Virus record (IMG/VR): IMGVR_UViG_3300007539_000171
Coordinates: 1-26,240 of that record
Source of the DNA: a virus
Reading direction: 5' to 3' (one strand)
Length of the DNA stretch: 26,240 bases
Position 1 is the first letter of the stretch. The number at the start of each line of letters is the position of its first letter. Of the stretch, positions 19,244 through 26,240 are shown one piece after another. Both the position numbers and the translations under genes were made by a program. The notes beneath the pieces were generated by a model. It did not search any database and was not told the origin of the DNA. It worked only from the letters and a program-made list of their open reading frames with translations.

Positions 19244-20880
19244 CCTCCGAGTGTTGCTTGGTCTTGGACCTGTTGGTTTGCTTGTTGTGCGTTGCTTACG
19301 TTTTGCGCGATGACGTAGGCCTGAATTGGGCCACCTTGGGCACCCTCACCCAAGAACCCGAGGTCGAGGGTTGGCGCTCCCGGTGCGTTGACGGCCCCAG
19401 TGGCAAAACCACCCGCCGGTCCCCGGTCTTCGGTGGCCGGTGGTGGCGGGGTGCTTCCTTGAAATTGCGTCTTGCGAATGTTTTGGATTTGAGCAAGCCC
19501 AGCGGCGCCTGTGATTGCCGCTTCGATGAAACGACCACCCGGGAAAAGCTCCGGACCCTTGAGTGCGTCGGTAATGGCTTGGCCTGTGTTAAGGACAGCA
19601 GACGCAAGGGAGAGGGCTTTGTTGCGTTTGAACGCCCGTCGGGCACCCTCCTCGTCGTTTTTGGCGAACGCATTGCTCAAGTCGGCAAGCGCAGAAAGCG
19701 CGGCGAAGGTGAGGGCGCGTTTTTGGTCTTGCAATGCCTTCTCGTCGGCCAAGTCTTTGTCGCGTCGTTCTTTGTCCTTGGCCGCCGCGTCGTCCTTGAG
19801 CTTTTGTTCCTCGGCCAAACGCTCCTCCTCGGCCTTCAAAGCGTCGTCGGCGGCCTGTTGTGCCTCCTCCTCTTGCGCTTTGATTTCTTCGTTCAGGGCG
19901 AAGATGCTGTTTTGGAGTTCGGTTTGCACCGTCGCGCTTTGTTGGCGTGCATCGGCCGCCGCGATTTCGGCCTCTGCCAAGGCGTCAAGGCGCTCCTCGG
20001 TTTCGCCTTGCAACTCAATCTCCTGTCGAAGGAGGGCGGCCTTTTGTTCTTGGATGCGGACGTTCTCGTCGGCGATGGCCTTGTCGATGGCCGCCGCTTT
20101 TTGCGACGCTTCAAGGCGTTCCTCAATGCTCAACGTTTGGTCGTCGCGTTGGCGCTTGAGTTCCTCCACCTCGGCACGGCTTCGGGCCGTCTCAACGGCA
20201 AGGTCGCGTTCTGCGTCGCGTAGCTTTTGGAGCTGTCGTTCGAGTTGTGTGCTTTCCCCGACGCTTTCCGCCACGGCGCCCGCGTAGTCGGTCACCGCGT
20301 CCGCCGCTTCGCTGACCTTGTCTGTGAAGTCAGTCACCCCGAGGGTCACTTGGGCGGCCGCATCGAGGGCCACCTTGCCGGCTTCCTTAAATTTGCCTTT
20401 GAACACGAGATTGATAGCCTCACCCAACGACGGCAAAAGGTTCAAGAGCCCTGTGATGCGGTTGGTAATGTTTTCAACGATGGCGTCCTTCAAGTCGATG
20501 ACGGCCTGTTTGGGGTCGGTGAACGCATTCGCAACCGTTTCCCCGAGCCGAATGCCGAGGTCCACGATGTCGTTGAATACAGTGCCCAAGGCCGCGCTCG
20601 CCACGGCCAACGTGTCGGCAACCTTTTTGTTCTCGGCAAACTTCATCGCCAGCTTTGCCAACAAACCGACGAGCAAGCCGATTCCGGTGGCTTTGAGAGC
20701 CGTGCCTATACCCTTGAACGCACTCGACCCCGTCTTGCCCATGTCGGACAAGTCGTCGCCGCTTTTTTTCGCCGCTTTGCCTACGTCCTCGACGCTATCT
20801 TCGACGGCCTTCGTTGCTTTGAGCAACTCGCCCGTGTCGGCGTCAAATTCTAGGATGACTTGTTGCTTGGTTACAGCCAT
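19240..20880 (-). CDS. tape measure protein
   Basis: A 546-residue tail-length ruler. A basic/polar N-terminus leads to hydrophobic segments (residues about 62-82, TALKATGIGLLVGLLAKLAM), then a long coiled coil rich in Glu, Ala and Arg (about 215-385) and a Gly/Pro-rich C-terminus (GGRFIEAAITGAAGLAQIQN onward). At roughly 0.15 nm per residue the tail would be around 80 nm, a rule of thumb. It overlaps the small membrane protein gene by 10 bases. Its chaperone (459-1159) is distant, not adjacent. Confidence 0.9.
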   Translation of the reverse strand: MAVTKQQVILEFDADTGELLKATKAVEDSVEDVGKAAKKSGDDLSDMGKTGSSAFKGIGTALKATGIGLLVGLLAKLAMKFAENKKVADTLAVASAALGTVFNDIVDLGIRLGETVANAFTDPKQAVIDLKDAIVENITNRITGLLNLLPSLGEAINLVFKGKFKEAGKVALDAAAQVTLGVTDFTDKVSEAADAVTDYAGAVAESVGESTQLERQLQKLRDAERDLAVETARSRAEVEELKRQRDDQTLSIEERLEASQKAAAIDKAIADENVRIQEQKAALLRQEIELQGETEERLDALAEAEIAAADARQQSATVQTELQNSIFALNEEIKAQEEEAQQAADDALKAEEERLAEEQKLKDDAAAKDKERRDKDLADEKALQDQKRALTFAALSALADLSNAFAKNDEEGARRAFKRNKALSLASAVLNTGQAITDALKGPELFPGGRFIEAAITGAAGLAQIQNIRKTQFQGSTPPPPATEDRGPAGGFATGAVNAPGAPTLDLGFLGEGAQGGPIQAYVIAQNVSNAQQANQQVQDQATLGG

Positions 20881-21032
20881 TTGACCACGTTAAAGATGAG
20901 CCAACCAAAGGCCCCGAGGTATGCAACGGTCAACACGACGTCCAAAGGCTTAACCCACCAAAGGGAGGGCTTGCGTGTCTTGGTTGCCACGAGGAGGTCG
21001 ATGGCTTCAATGATATGACGCGGGTTCTGCAT
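20871..21032 (-). CDS. small single-pass membrane protein, 53 residues
   Basis: MQNPRHIIEAIDLLVATKTR, then a basic KPSLWW and a hydrophobic stretch PLDVVLTVAYLGAFGWLIFN that can cross a membrane once, followed by VVKWL. It sits between the hub-like tail gene and the tape measure. It could be a tail-tip factor for DNA entry or an accessory holin. The longer reading from 21101 overlaps the previous gene without support. Confidence 0.7.
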   Translation of the reverse strand: MQNPRHIIEAIDLLVATKTRKPSLWWVKPLDVVLTVAYLGAFGWLIFNVVKWL

Positions 21033-21036
21033 TTGC

Positions 21037-23250
21037 TTACGTGGGTTGTGCGGTTTGTGGGCGTGGTTTGCATCTTGCGTAGCCAACGCCACCCTCCTCA
21101 AAGCGAACCCACTGGTATCCGTACAACTCGCAACACGCCTCCGAACCGTAGTCCGTGTCGCTGTTGTTGAACGTCACCACGTTGTCGCGGACGTTGAAGC
21201 CGGTGGGGGTGTCTTCACATACGGCCACGTCGGACAAAACCTTGAGGCACTCGACCTTGACCAAACCCTCCACGTTCGCGTCGTAGGTCATGCGAAGGAC
21301 ACGCCACCGCGCCCCACGCATCCAAATTTTGTCGGAGAACTCAAAGTCGGCCAACTCCACGCGGTCGAGCTTGAGGTGTAGCGTCATGATGCGGGCCTCC
21401 TCGCTGTACAACTCGGTCACGTATTGAGCCCAGTATTCGAAGTACAAGGTGTTGGCGGGGTTGACTTGCACCGGGAAAAATGGCGACTCCATGCCGTAGT
21501 TGAGGTCTTTGTCCGTGACGCTTGCAAAGTCGGTCGAGTAGTTGGAGAACGACGGAAACAACGAAGACGGACCGGTGGTCGCGTGGCTGTCGTTCCTCAA
21601 ATACCACTGCCCGTAATTGGTCGACGTGCCATGCCAGTAGGCCAACATTGGCAACGGGTTTATGATGACGCTTCCGTCCGCCTTGAGGCTTCGATGAATG
21701 GGAAACGACGAACCCGGAATGAGCGAGGTCATGTACTGCCCAAACTGCGTCTCGACCTTTTTGTCGCCCGTGGCAAAGTCGTTTTCTGCATCAAGCACGC
21801 GGTAGGCGCCGTATGTGCGGTCCAACGCCTTTTGGATGTTGTCGCTCACAAAGTCAAGGCCGCGCGTGTACGTCCATTGGTAGCGCTCTTTTTGCAGGTC
21901 GGTCGTGGGCTTGAGGGTGATGTCGTGGTCGTAGTCGATGAGGTCGTTCCACGCCTTCTCGTTGCCCGCGTCGATGTAGTCCACGTACGGTTCCACGAGG
22001 AGGTGGTTGTCCCTGTTTTTGTCCGTCACGAACACGAGGTTGAACATACGCTGAAGGCCCACCACGAAGTCGATTTGAGACATTTCGGGCATATTGCGAG
22101 CCATGCGCACCGTCTGCCCTGACATGGGGGCCGAAGGTGTCACCGTGATGTCGGTTCGGATGCCTGTGCCTACCGTGTCGTTTCCGTATATGACAGCCGT
22201 GGCCCCATCGGCCTCGCCACGCAGGTCGACCGTGTCACCTGACACGAGCAACATGACAAGCGTTTGGGTGCGGTTGTACCCGATGGTCTCGGTGGTGTCA
22301 AGTTGGAACTCCTCGCTTCCGTTTCTGTAGATGTAGATGTTCGTCGGGCTTCCCCCGTGGCGGGAGTATGAGTACGTCACGTCCACGGTAAAGAGGCCGG
22401 TATAGGGCGCCGTGTAGTCGTTGTCCGTGTTGTCCCAGTTGTCGCCTTCGTCCACTCCGTTCGTGGCGTCGTCGGTCAACCCCAGCACGTTCAAAGAGCT
22501 GGACGTGTAGTCGACGTCCAAGGCCGCCCGCGCTTGCCCCAGCTCCGCGTCGTCGGTGAGTGGCGATTGGGAGCCGTTGTACGCCGGGAGGTAGATGCGG
22601 TCGAAGTTGCCCGCGCCGGTCGTGTCAAAAAAGTCGGAATCGTAGGTGTAGCCGGCTTCGTCCATGATGGCGTCGAAGATGGCCTTGGCGCGGATGAAGG
22701 GCGTGAGCTCGCCTTGTTCAAGGCCGTCAGTCGATGACCACGGCGGAGTGTCCGGAAAGCTCCAGTTGAACCCCTTGTCGATGAGTCCGTAGCGAACGGC
22801 ACCCGATGACAAGTTGCCCAACCACGAGGATTGGACGTTGGTGATGTTGAGCGTGTGGTCGTAGGTCGTGAGGTTTAGGTCGGTCAGCATCTTGCCCGCC
22901 AACTCCGCACGCAGGTCGACCGCACCCGCAAAGAACACGAGCTCAATGTCGGCGTAGTGTTGCTTTTGAAGGTACACGGCCTTCACTTGCACGAACCCAC
23001 GAAGGATAGACACCGAACCCGAAAAGAGCTCGGCCGCTTTCTTGGTCTTGAGGTTAACGCTACCCGGGTCGCTCGTGTTGATTGGCCCAAAGACGTCCAT
23101 GTTCTTTTGCGTGCCCGGCACCCGGAAGGTTTGCGAGAACGAACCCACGGGGCTGTTGATGCCCTCAAGGTCGGAGAACTGGATGGTGAGGTTGACCGCC
23201 TCGTCTTGGTAGAGGTCGAGGTCAACGTCGGAAACATTGAGCCTCAGCAT
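21037..23250 (-). CDS. large distal tail / hub protein
   Basis: A 737-residue protein starting MLRLNVSDVDLDLYQDEAVN. Much is beta-rich with repeated T/Y/N stretches; the middle has TDKNRDNHLLVEPYVDYIDA and the C-terminus a Cys-containing SEACCELYGYQWVRFEEGG. Large, beta-rich proteins in this position just upstream of the tape measure are tail hub or Tal-like proteins in Bacteroidota phages. No catalytic motif is seen. Its start overlaps the preceding stop (ATGCTGA, seven bases). Distal tail assignment is from size, composition and order. Confidence 0.75.
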   Translation of the reverse strand: MLRLNVSDVDLDLYQDEAVNLTIQFSDLEGINSPVGSFSQTFRVPGTQKNMDVFGPINTSDPGSVNLKTKKAAELFSGSVSILRGFVQVKAVYLQKQHYADIELVFFAGAVDLRAELAGKMLTDLNLTTYDHTLNITNVQSSWLGNLSSGAVRYGLIDKGFNWSFPDTPPWSSTDGLEQGELTPFIRAKAIFDAIMDEAGYTYDSDFFDTTGAGNFDRIYLPAYNGSQSPLTDDAELGQARAALDVDYTSSSLNVLGLTDDATNGVDEGDNWDNTDNDYTAPYTGLFTVDVTYSYSRHGGSPTNIYIYRNGSEEFQLDTTETIGYNRTQTLVMLLVSGDTVDLRGEADGATAVIYGNDTVGTGIRTDITVTPSAPMSGQTVRMARNMPEMSQIDFVVGLQRMFNLVFVTDKNRDNHLLVEPYVDYIDAGNEKAWNDLIDYDHDITLKPTTDLQKERYQWTYTRGLDFVSDNIQKALDRTYGAYRVLDAENDFATGDKKVETQFGQYMTSLIPGSSFPIHRSLKADGSVIINPLPMLAYWHGTSTNYGQWYLRNDSHATTGPSSLFPSFSNYSTDFASVTDKDLNYGMESPFFPVQVNPANTLYFEYWAQYVTELYSEEARIMTLHLKLDRVELADFEFSDKIWMRGARWRVLRMTYDANVEGLVKVECLKVLSDVAVCEDTPTGFNVRDNVVTFNNSDTDYGSEACCELYGYQWVRFEEGGVGYARCKPRPQTAQPT

Positions 23251-24500
23251 CGGACCGGGTTTGCGTCTTCAATGGCAAGAGACACCCGGTACATTTTAGA
23301 CCCCGCTGGTTCGATGACGAGGGAGTTGGTGTCGACCACGCAGGGCAACCAATCGCCTGTCCCGTAGCGGTAGTAAACACGCTTGGACCGCATGCAATAT
23401 TCGAGAAGCGCACGCTCGTCCGCGTTGAACTGGTCGTGGGTCAAGGTGAACCGAATGCGTCCCTCGTTGTGGAAGGTCGTGTTTTCACGGTCCCAAGTGT
23501 TCCAAGTTGGGGAAGTGCTTTGCCAAGTGACGGGGTCCTTGCGGAACCGCTTCTCATTTTTGGTGATGGTCTTGGGTGCGCGTGCATCGAAGCGCAAGCC
23601 GTCCCACCCTCCGACGCTGTTGGTCCATGCCAGTTGGACGGGCTGGTGTTTGATGGGTCGGCAGTCCCTTCGGATGACGTACTTGGCTCCGACCTGAACC
23701 TGGGTGTAAGATTTTGGGGTTAACTCGATGTAGTCCCAGTCGTCCGACCAATCCGAACCAAACAACGCTTTCACGTTGGCGGGTCCGCATGGTATCCAGT
23801 ATTGATTGAGCTGATATGTCGTGAGCGATGAGAGAATGAGCGTTTCGGTGTGGATGCTTGTGCCGTCGGCTTCGAATGCCTCTACCGTCACCTGGTACAA
23901 ATAGCTCGTGTAACCTAGAAAATAGCCCAAAGTGACGCCCACTCGCGCCTCGTCGTCGTCGGCCATGTGTCGCTCGATGACCTGCGAGTTGTTGGGCAGG
24001 TCAGTGTGCCACAACTTGGCGGTGTTTGCAACTTCGTCGGAGTAGTATTCCGAGAAGCTCGGGTGTTTGCCGTCCTTAAATTGCCACGCACCTCCCAACA
24101 AAAATTTGACGGCAGAGTCGTCGTTCAGCTCCTCATCCCCGTTGTAAATCCCTCCAACGCGAATGGTATACTTCCTGATTGTTCTGTCGGTGGACTCGGC
24201 ACGTTCAAGGGTGCTGGTTCCAGTCATGACAAAGCGTTTGGAGACCTGATATGTTATTGTGGCTGGGGGCAGGAGGCGATTGCTTACGATGTCGCCCAAG
24301 TCGAACACCCCAACGTTGTTCTCGTTTGGGGTGATATATACCTTGGCAATCTCTGGCCCTTGTGACGACGTGCTCGAACCTTCAAAGACCTGCACGATGT
24401 AACGGTCCGGCGTCGTGACGGAGTCGTTCATGACGTAGATGAGGTGCTGGTTGCAGAGGTTGAGGTCGTCAACGGGCTCCGATGTAAGGGCAACGGCCAT
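23244..24500 (-). CDS. distal tail protein, Dit-like candidate
   Basis: A 418-residue protein: MAVALTSEPVDDLNLCNQHL, a beta-rich interior with VYITPNENNVGVFDLGDIVS, and a C-terminal section ending in HDQFNADERALLEYCMRSKR with a VVDTNSLVIEPAGSKMYRVS strand. The C-terminal part resembles tail-tip components that contact the hub. It lies between the gp10-like neck gene and the hub gene. The Dit assignment is tentative; a receptor-binding role is equally possible. Confidence 0.68.
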   Translation of the reverse strand: MAVALTSEPVDDLNLCNQHLIYVMNDSVTTPDRYIVQVFEGSSTSSQGPEIAKVYITPNENNVGVFDLGDIVSNRLLPPATITYQVSKRFVMTGTSTLERAESTDRTIRKYTIRVGGIYNGDEELNDDSAVKFLLGGAWQFKDGKHPSFSEYYSDEVANTAKLWHTDLPNNSQVIERHMADDDEARVGVTLGYFLGYTSYLYQVTVEAFEADGTSIHTETLILSSLTTYQLNQYWIPCGPANVKALFGSDWSDDWDYIELTPKSYTQVQVGAKYVIRRDCRPIKHQPVQLAWTNSVGGWDGLRFDARAPKTITKNEKRFRKDPVTWQSTSPTWNTWDRENTTFHNEGRIRFTLTHDQFNADERALLEYCMRSKRVYYRYGTGDWLPCVVDTNSLVIEPAGSKMYRVSLAIEDANPVRC

Positions 24501-24503
24501 GTC

Positions 24504-25049
24504 TTACTTCGCTTTAATGGTTATGCCTCCAATGTTGGCCGCTATCTCAAGGGCCACGTCTTCGGCTTTTGCTTCCGCTATCTTTTGGGCGTAGCGCGGC
24601 CACATAGTGTCGTAGGCTTCGGTCCAGTATTTTACCCCCGGTACGCCGTTCCTCTTGATTGCCCGCGCGATGAGATACGCCGCCGATTTGAGCGCCGCCG
24701 GCGTTTGACGCGCGAAGCCCTTGCCTCCCTTTTTTTGCAGTCGCACCGGCTTGTTTCGCACCCATTGCAAGATGGCGTCGGTGGGGGGTTGCTTCGTCGT
24801 GTACGAATACGGCGAACCGTGCGAACGATTGGTGCCGTTAACACCCCAATGAACAAAGCCGGCATAAGAAAGCGGAGAGCCGAACGCAACACGAGAGCCT
24901 TGACGGCTAAACGTGAGAGACCTTTGGAGCTTACGCGTCGCCACACCATACGAGCGATTCCGACCAATGCGTCGCGAACCAAGCTCGCGCTTTGCGGCAA
25001 GGGTTGTTTCCCTTGCGAACTCCTCCAAAATGGCCTCATAATTCGTCAC
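24504..25049 (-). CDS. HK97 gp10-like neck/tail completion protein
   Basis: A 181-residue basic protein starting with GTG (GTGA overlap), then TNYEAILEEFARETTLAAKR. The GSRVAFGSPLSYAGFVHWGV motif, with G-S-x-x-Y-A-x-x-V-H-x-G, is the hallmark of the HK97 gp10 family, which joins the neck to the tail. A basic, Arg-rich stretch (about residues 100-130) and a C-terminal helix complete it. Its position next to the distal tail genes is slightly displaced from the usual place after head genes. Confidence 0.85.
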   Translation of the reverse strand: MTNYEAILEEFARETTLAAKRELGSRRIGRNRSYGVATRKLQRSLTFSRQGSRVAFGSPLSYAGFVHWGVNGTNRSHGSPYSYTTKQPPTDAILQWVRNKPVRLQKKGGKGFARQTPAALKSAAYLIARAIKRNGVPGVKYWTEAYDTMWPRYAQKIAEAKAEDVALEIAANIGGITIKAK

Positions 25050-25588
25050 GAGCGTTTGCGGAGGAGGAGGATGTTGGTGTTGGTCGTCTCGTCGACCTTG
25101 ACCTCACGCACGGCAAAGGGTGGCGGGTTGGTTCGGTCGTGAACAAGCTTCAACGTCACCTCGGCGCGGTTGCTTCCCAACACGAGTCGGAACTTGATGG
25201 TCTGCGAGCCGTGAGCCGACGTTGTGGTGATGCTCAAGTGGTCGCCTTCCAAGTAGCCGTCGCCAGCCCCGTCCGCTTTGATGCTTTCGAGGTCGCCATT
25301 CGCGTCGAACACGTAGACGAACGTCGCCCCGCTACCTTCTCCGGAGATGGTGGTGGCAGTGCGTGCGGATGCCGTGGCGTTGGCTTCGCTCGTGAACGTG
25401 CCGTTGGTGATGCCGTCCTTTTGGTTGGGTTGTGAGCTTGTCACCAAAGGGGCGGCGTATTCGTGGCCGTAAGGAACCACAACGACGTCGGACTCGCTGT
25501 GCTCTTGTTCCATGATGTACGCGTTCACCTCCTCGAACCCGTCGGTGTCGCGGAGCGTCTTGCGCCCAATGAGGTCGTAGGTGTTCAC
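25046..25588 (-). CDS. hypothetical beta-rich virion protein, 180 residues
   Basis: Starts with GTG as VNTYDLIGRKTLRDTDGFEE (GTGA overlap). The later parts, FVYVFDANGDLESIKADGAG and HGSQTIKFRLVLGSNRAEV, look like beta strands with Gly/Thr/Ser-rich loops (ATASARTATTISGEGSG), as in minor virion or decoration proteins. No domain recognised. Confidence 0.7.
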   Translation of the reverse strand: MNTYDLIGRKTLRDTDGFEEVNAYIMEQEHSESDVVVVPYGHEYAAPLVTSSQPNQKDGITNGTFTSEANATASARTATTISGEGSGATFVYVFDANGDLESIKADGAGDGYLEGDHLSITTTSAHGSQTIKFRLVLGSNRAEVTLKLVHDRTNPPPFAVREVKVDETTNTNILLLRKRS

Positions 25589-25755
25589 TTGTCGTCAGCT
25601 TTGCGCGAACGGCCCAAGACGATGGCGTTCACAATTCGTTTCAAGACGTCCACCACCTTGTCGTCCTTGGTGGACTCGGTGAGGGCGGTGTAGGTTCCTG
25701 CGGCTCCGAGGATGGCGAGGGCCAACTCGGCCCAGTGGTTGAGAATAAAGTCCAT
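25585..25755 (-). CDS. small membrane protein, 56 residues
   Basis: From MDFILNHWAELALAILGAAG, one hydrophobic helix (residues about 8-24, including TYTALT), then a basic helix ending GRSRKADDK. The size and topology resemble single-pass holins or tail-associated membrane proteins. The start at 25755 gives 12 bases from the upstream stop; an ATG at 25788 would add a basic 11-residue extension and overlap that gene. Confidence 0.7.
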   Translation of the reverse strand: MDFILNHWAELALAILGAAGTYTALTESTKDDKVVDVLKRIVNAIVLGRSRKADDK

Positions 25756-25766
25756 GTCTTTGGGTT

Positions 25767-26159
25767 TTAGATGCTTTCGGTGAACCAACCGTTCTCGACC
25801 ATGTAGTCGTAGTCGCGCACGGTGGCGGTGCTTGGAATGATTTGTGAGAACGTCACCTTCTCGCTCGACTCAATCAAAGCGCGAAGGGTGGCTACCTCGT
25901 CGACGGGCACTTCAGGGAAGGCACCCACGAGGCGGTCGAGGTCCACGTCGTCGTGGCAGTAGATGACCCAGTCCTCGTCGATGTGCATGGCCCAGTCGTC
26001 GCTGTCGGGATGCTTCACGAGGCCGAAGACGGTGCCGTCGGCTTGATAGTCGTGTTGCATGGCTTCAGGGGCCGTAATGTTGTAGAGCTCGCGTGTGATG
26101 AGTTCGGCGCGCTCCTGCGACGTGTGGTCGTCGTTGCTTAGGATGAGAATGTAGCTCAT
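25767..26159 (-). CDS. hypothetical acidic protein, 130 residues
   Basis: Starts MSYILILSNDDHTSQERAEL at an ATGA overlap. Asp and Glu are frequent (HIDEDWVIYCHDDVDLDRLV), and two short strands flank a VDEVATLRALIE helix. It might be a tail or receptor accessory protein given the genes after it. No family recognised. Confidence 0.7.
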   Translation of the reverse strand: MSYILILSNDDHTSQERAELITRELYNITAPEAMQHDYQADGTVFGLVKHPDSDDWAMHIDEDWVIYCHDDVDLDRLVGAFPEVPVDEVATLRALIESSEKVTFSQIIPSTATVRDYDYMVENGWFTESI

Positions 26160-26240
26160 AAGTCGTAGTGGTTTGAGATGTTGCGTTCGATGCCTTCGCG
26201 GCGCTCGCTTTGGTCGCTGGAGTAGACGACGACCTCTTGG
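26156..26240 (-). CDS. C-terminal fragment of a further gene, cut by window end
   Basis: The last 27 residues read QEVVVYSSDQSERREGIERN then ISNHYDL, stop TGA overlapping the next ATG (ATGA). The frame is open to the window edge. Too short to classify. Confidence 0.6.
   Translation of the reverse strand, partial: QEVVVYSSDQSERREGIERNISNHYDL

Noticed and set aside
1-26240. tRNA genes, rRNA, CRISPR arrays, insertion sequences, integrase or attachment sites
   Set aside because: I saw no cloverleaf-like sequence, regular repeat-spacer array, transposase, recombinase or flanking direct repeat. Direct or inverted ends of the window do not match each other.

Overview
The window is part of a tailed-phage genome (or an integrated copy of one). 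Essentially every supportable gene lies on the minus strand, so transcription runs from base 26240 towards base 1. Portal, major capsid, prohead protease, tail tube, tape measure, terminase and a lysin-type peptidase are all present, with a long tape measure and no contractile-sheath candidate, so a siphovirus-like particle is the best guess. A host in the phylum Bacteroidota is inferred from three things: many proteins look like those of phages of that phylum, start codons almost never have a Shine-Dalgarno sequence, and the two best promoters match the TTG-N19-TAnnTTTG pattern of that phylum. GC content looks rather high for Flavobacteria, so I would not name a host below phylum. Both ends cut through genes, so the window is not a complete genome.

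Layout in transcription order. (1) 26240-15454: small proteins including one single-pass membrane protein, an HK97 gp10-like neck protein, two large distal tail proteins, the tape measure, an XkdF-type protease, an acidic scaffold-like protein, major capsid and tail tube. (2) 15849-11726: a small virion-type protein, portal, a connector-like protein, a 28-codon gene, a small membrane protein, an M15 peptidase and a metallophosphoesterase, closed by a terminator at 11643-11672. (3) 11578-1789: a tightly packed early/replication operon of about 27 genes starting at a promoter at 11583-11613. It holds many tiny proteins, an OB-like protein, several DNA-binding folds, a winged-helix replication protein, NinG, a sigma-like factor, a lone DnaA domain IV, a ParB-like protein, an ABC ATPase joined out of frame to a GNAT acyltransferase, and both terminase subunits. 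(4) 1757-1203: a second promoter, two small genes and a terminator. (5) 1159-1: a tail-assembly chaperone with a predicted -1 frameshift, a tail-completion-like protein and the first codons of another gene.

Genes are chained by 4-base ATGA or GTGA start/stop overlaps. These fix many start codons and reveal genes as short as 28 codons. No DNA polymerase, primase or helicase is visible, so replication probably relies on host enzymes recruited by the winged-helix and DnaA-like proteins. The most interesting items are the AT-rich ParB / ABC-GNAT cassette (3486-5049), which may be a Mom-like DNA-modification or anti-restriction module; two homopolymer -1 frameshift sites (T9 in the chaperone, A10 between ATPase and GNAT); and two promoters with identical geometry that end four bases before the start codon and may give leaderless mRNAs.
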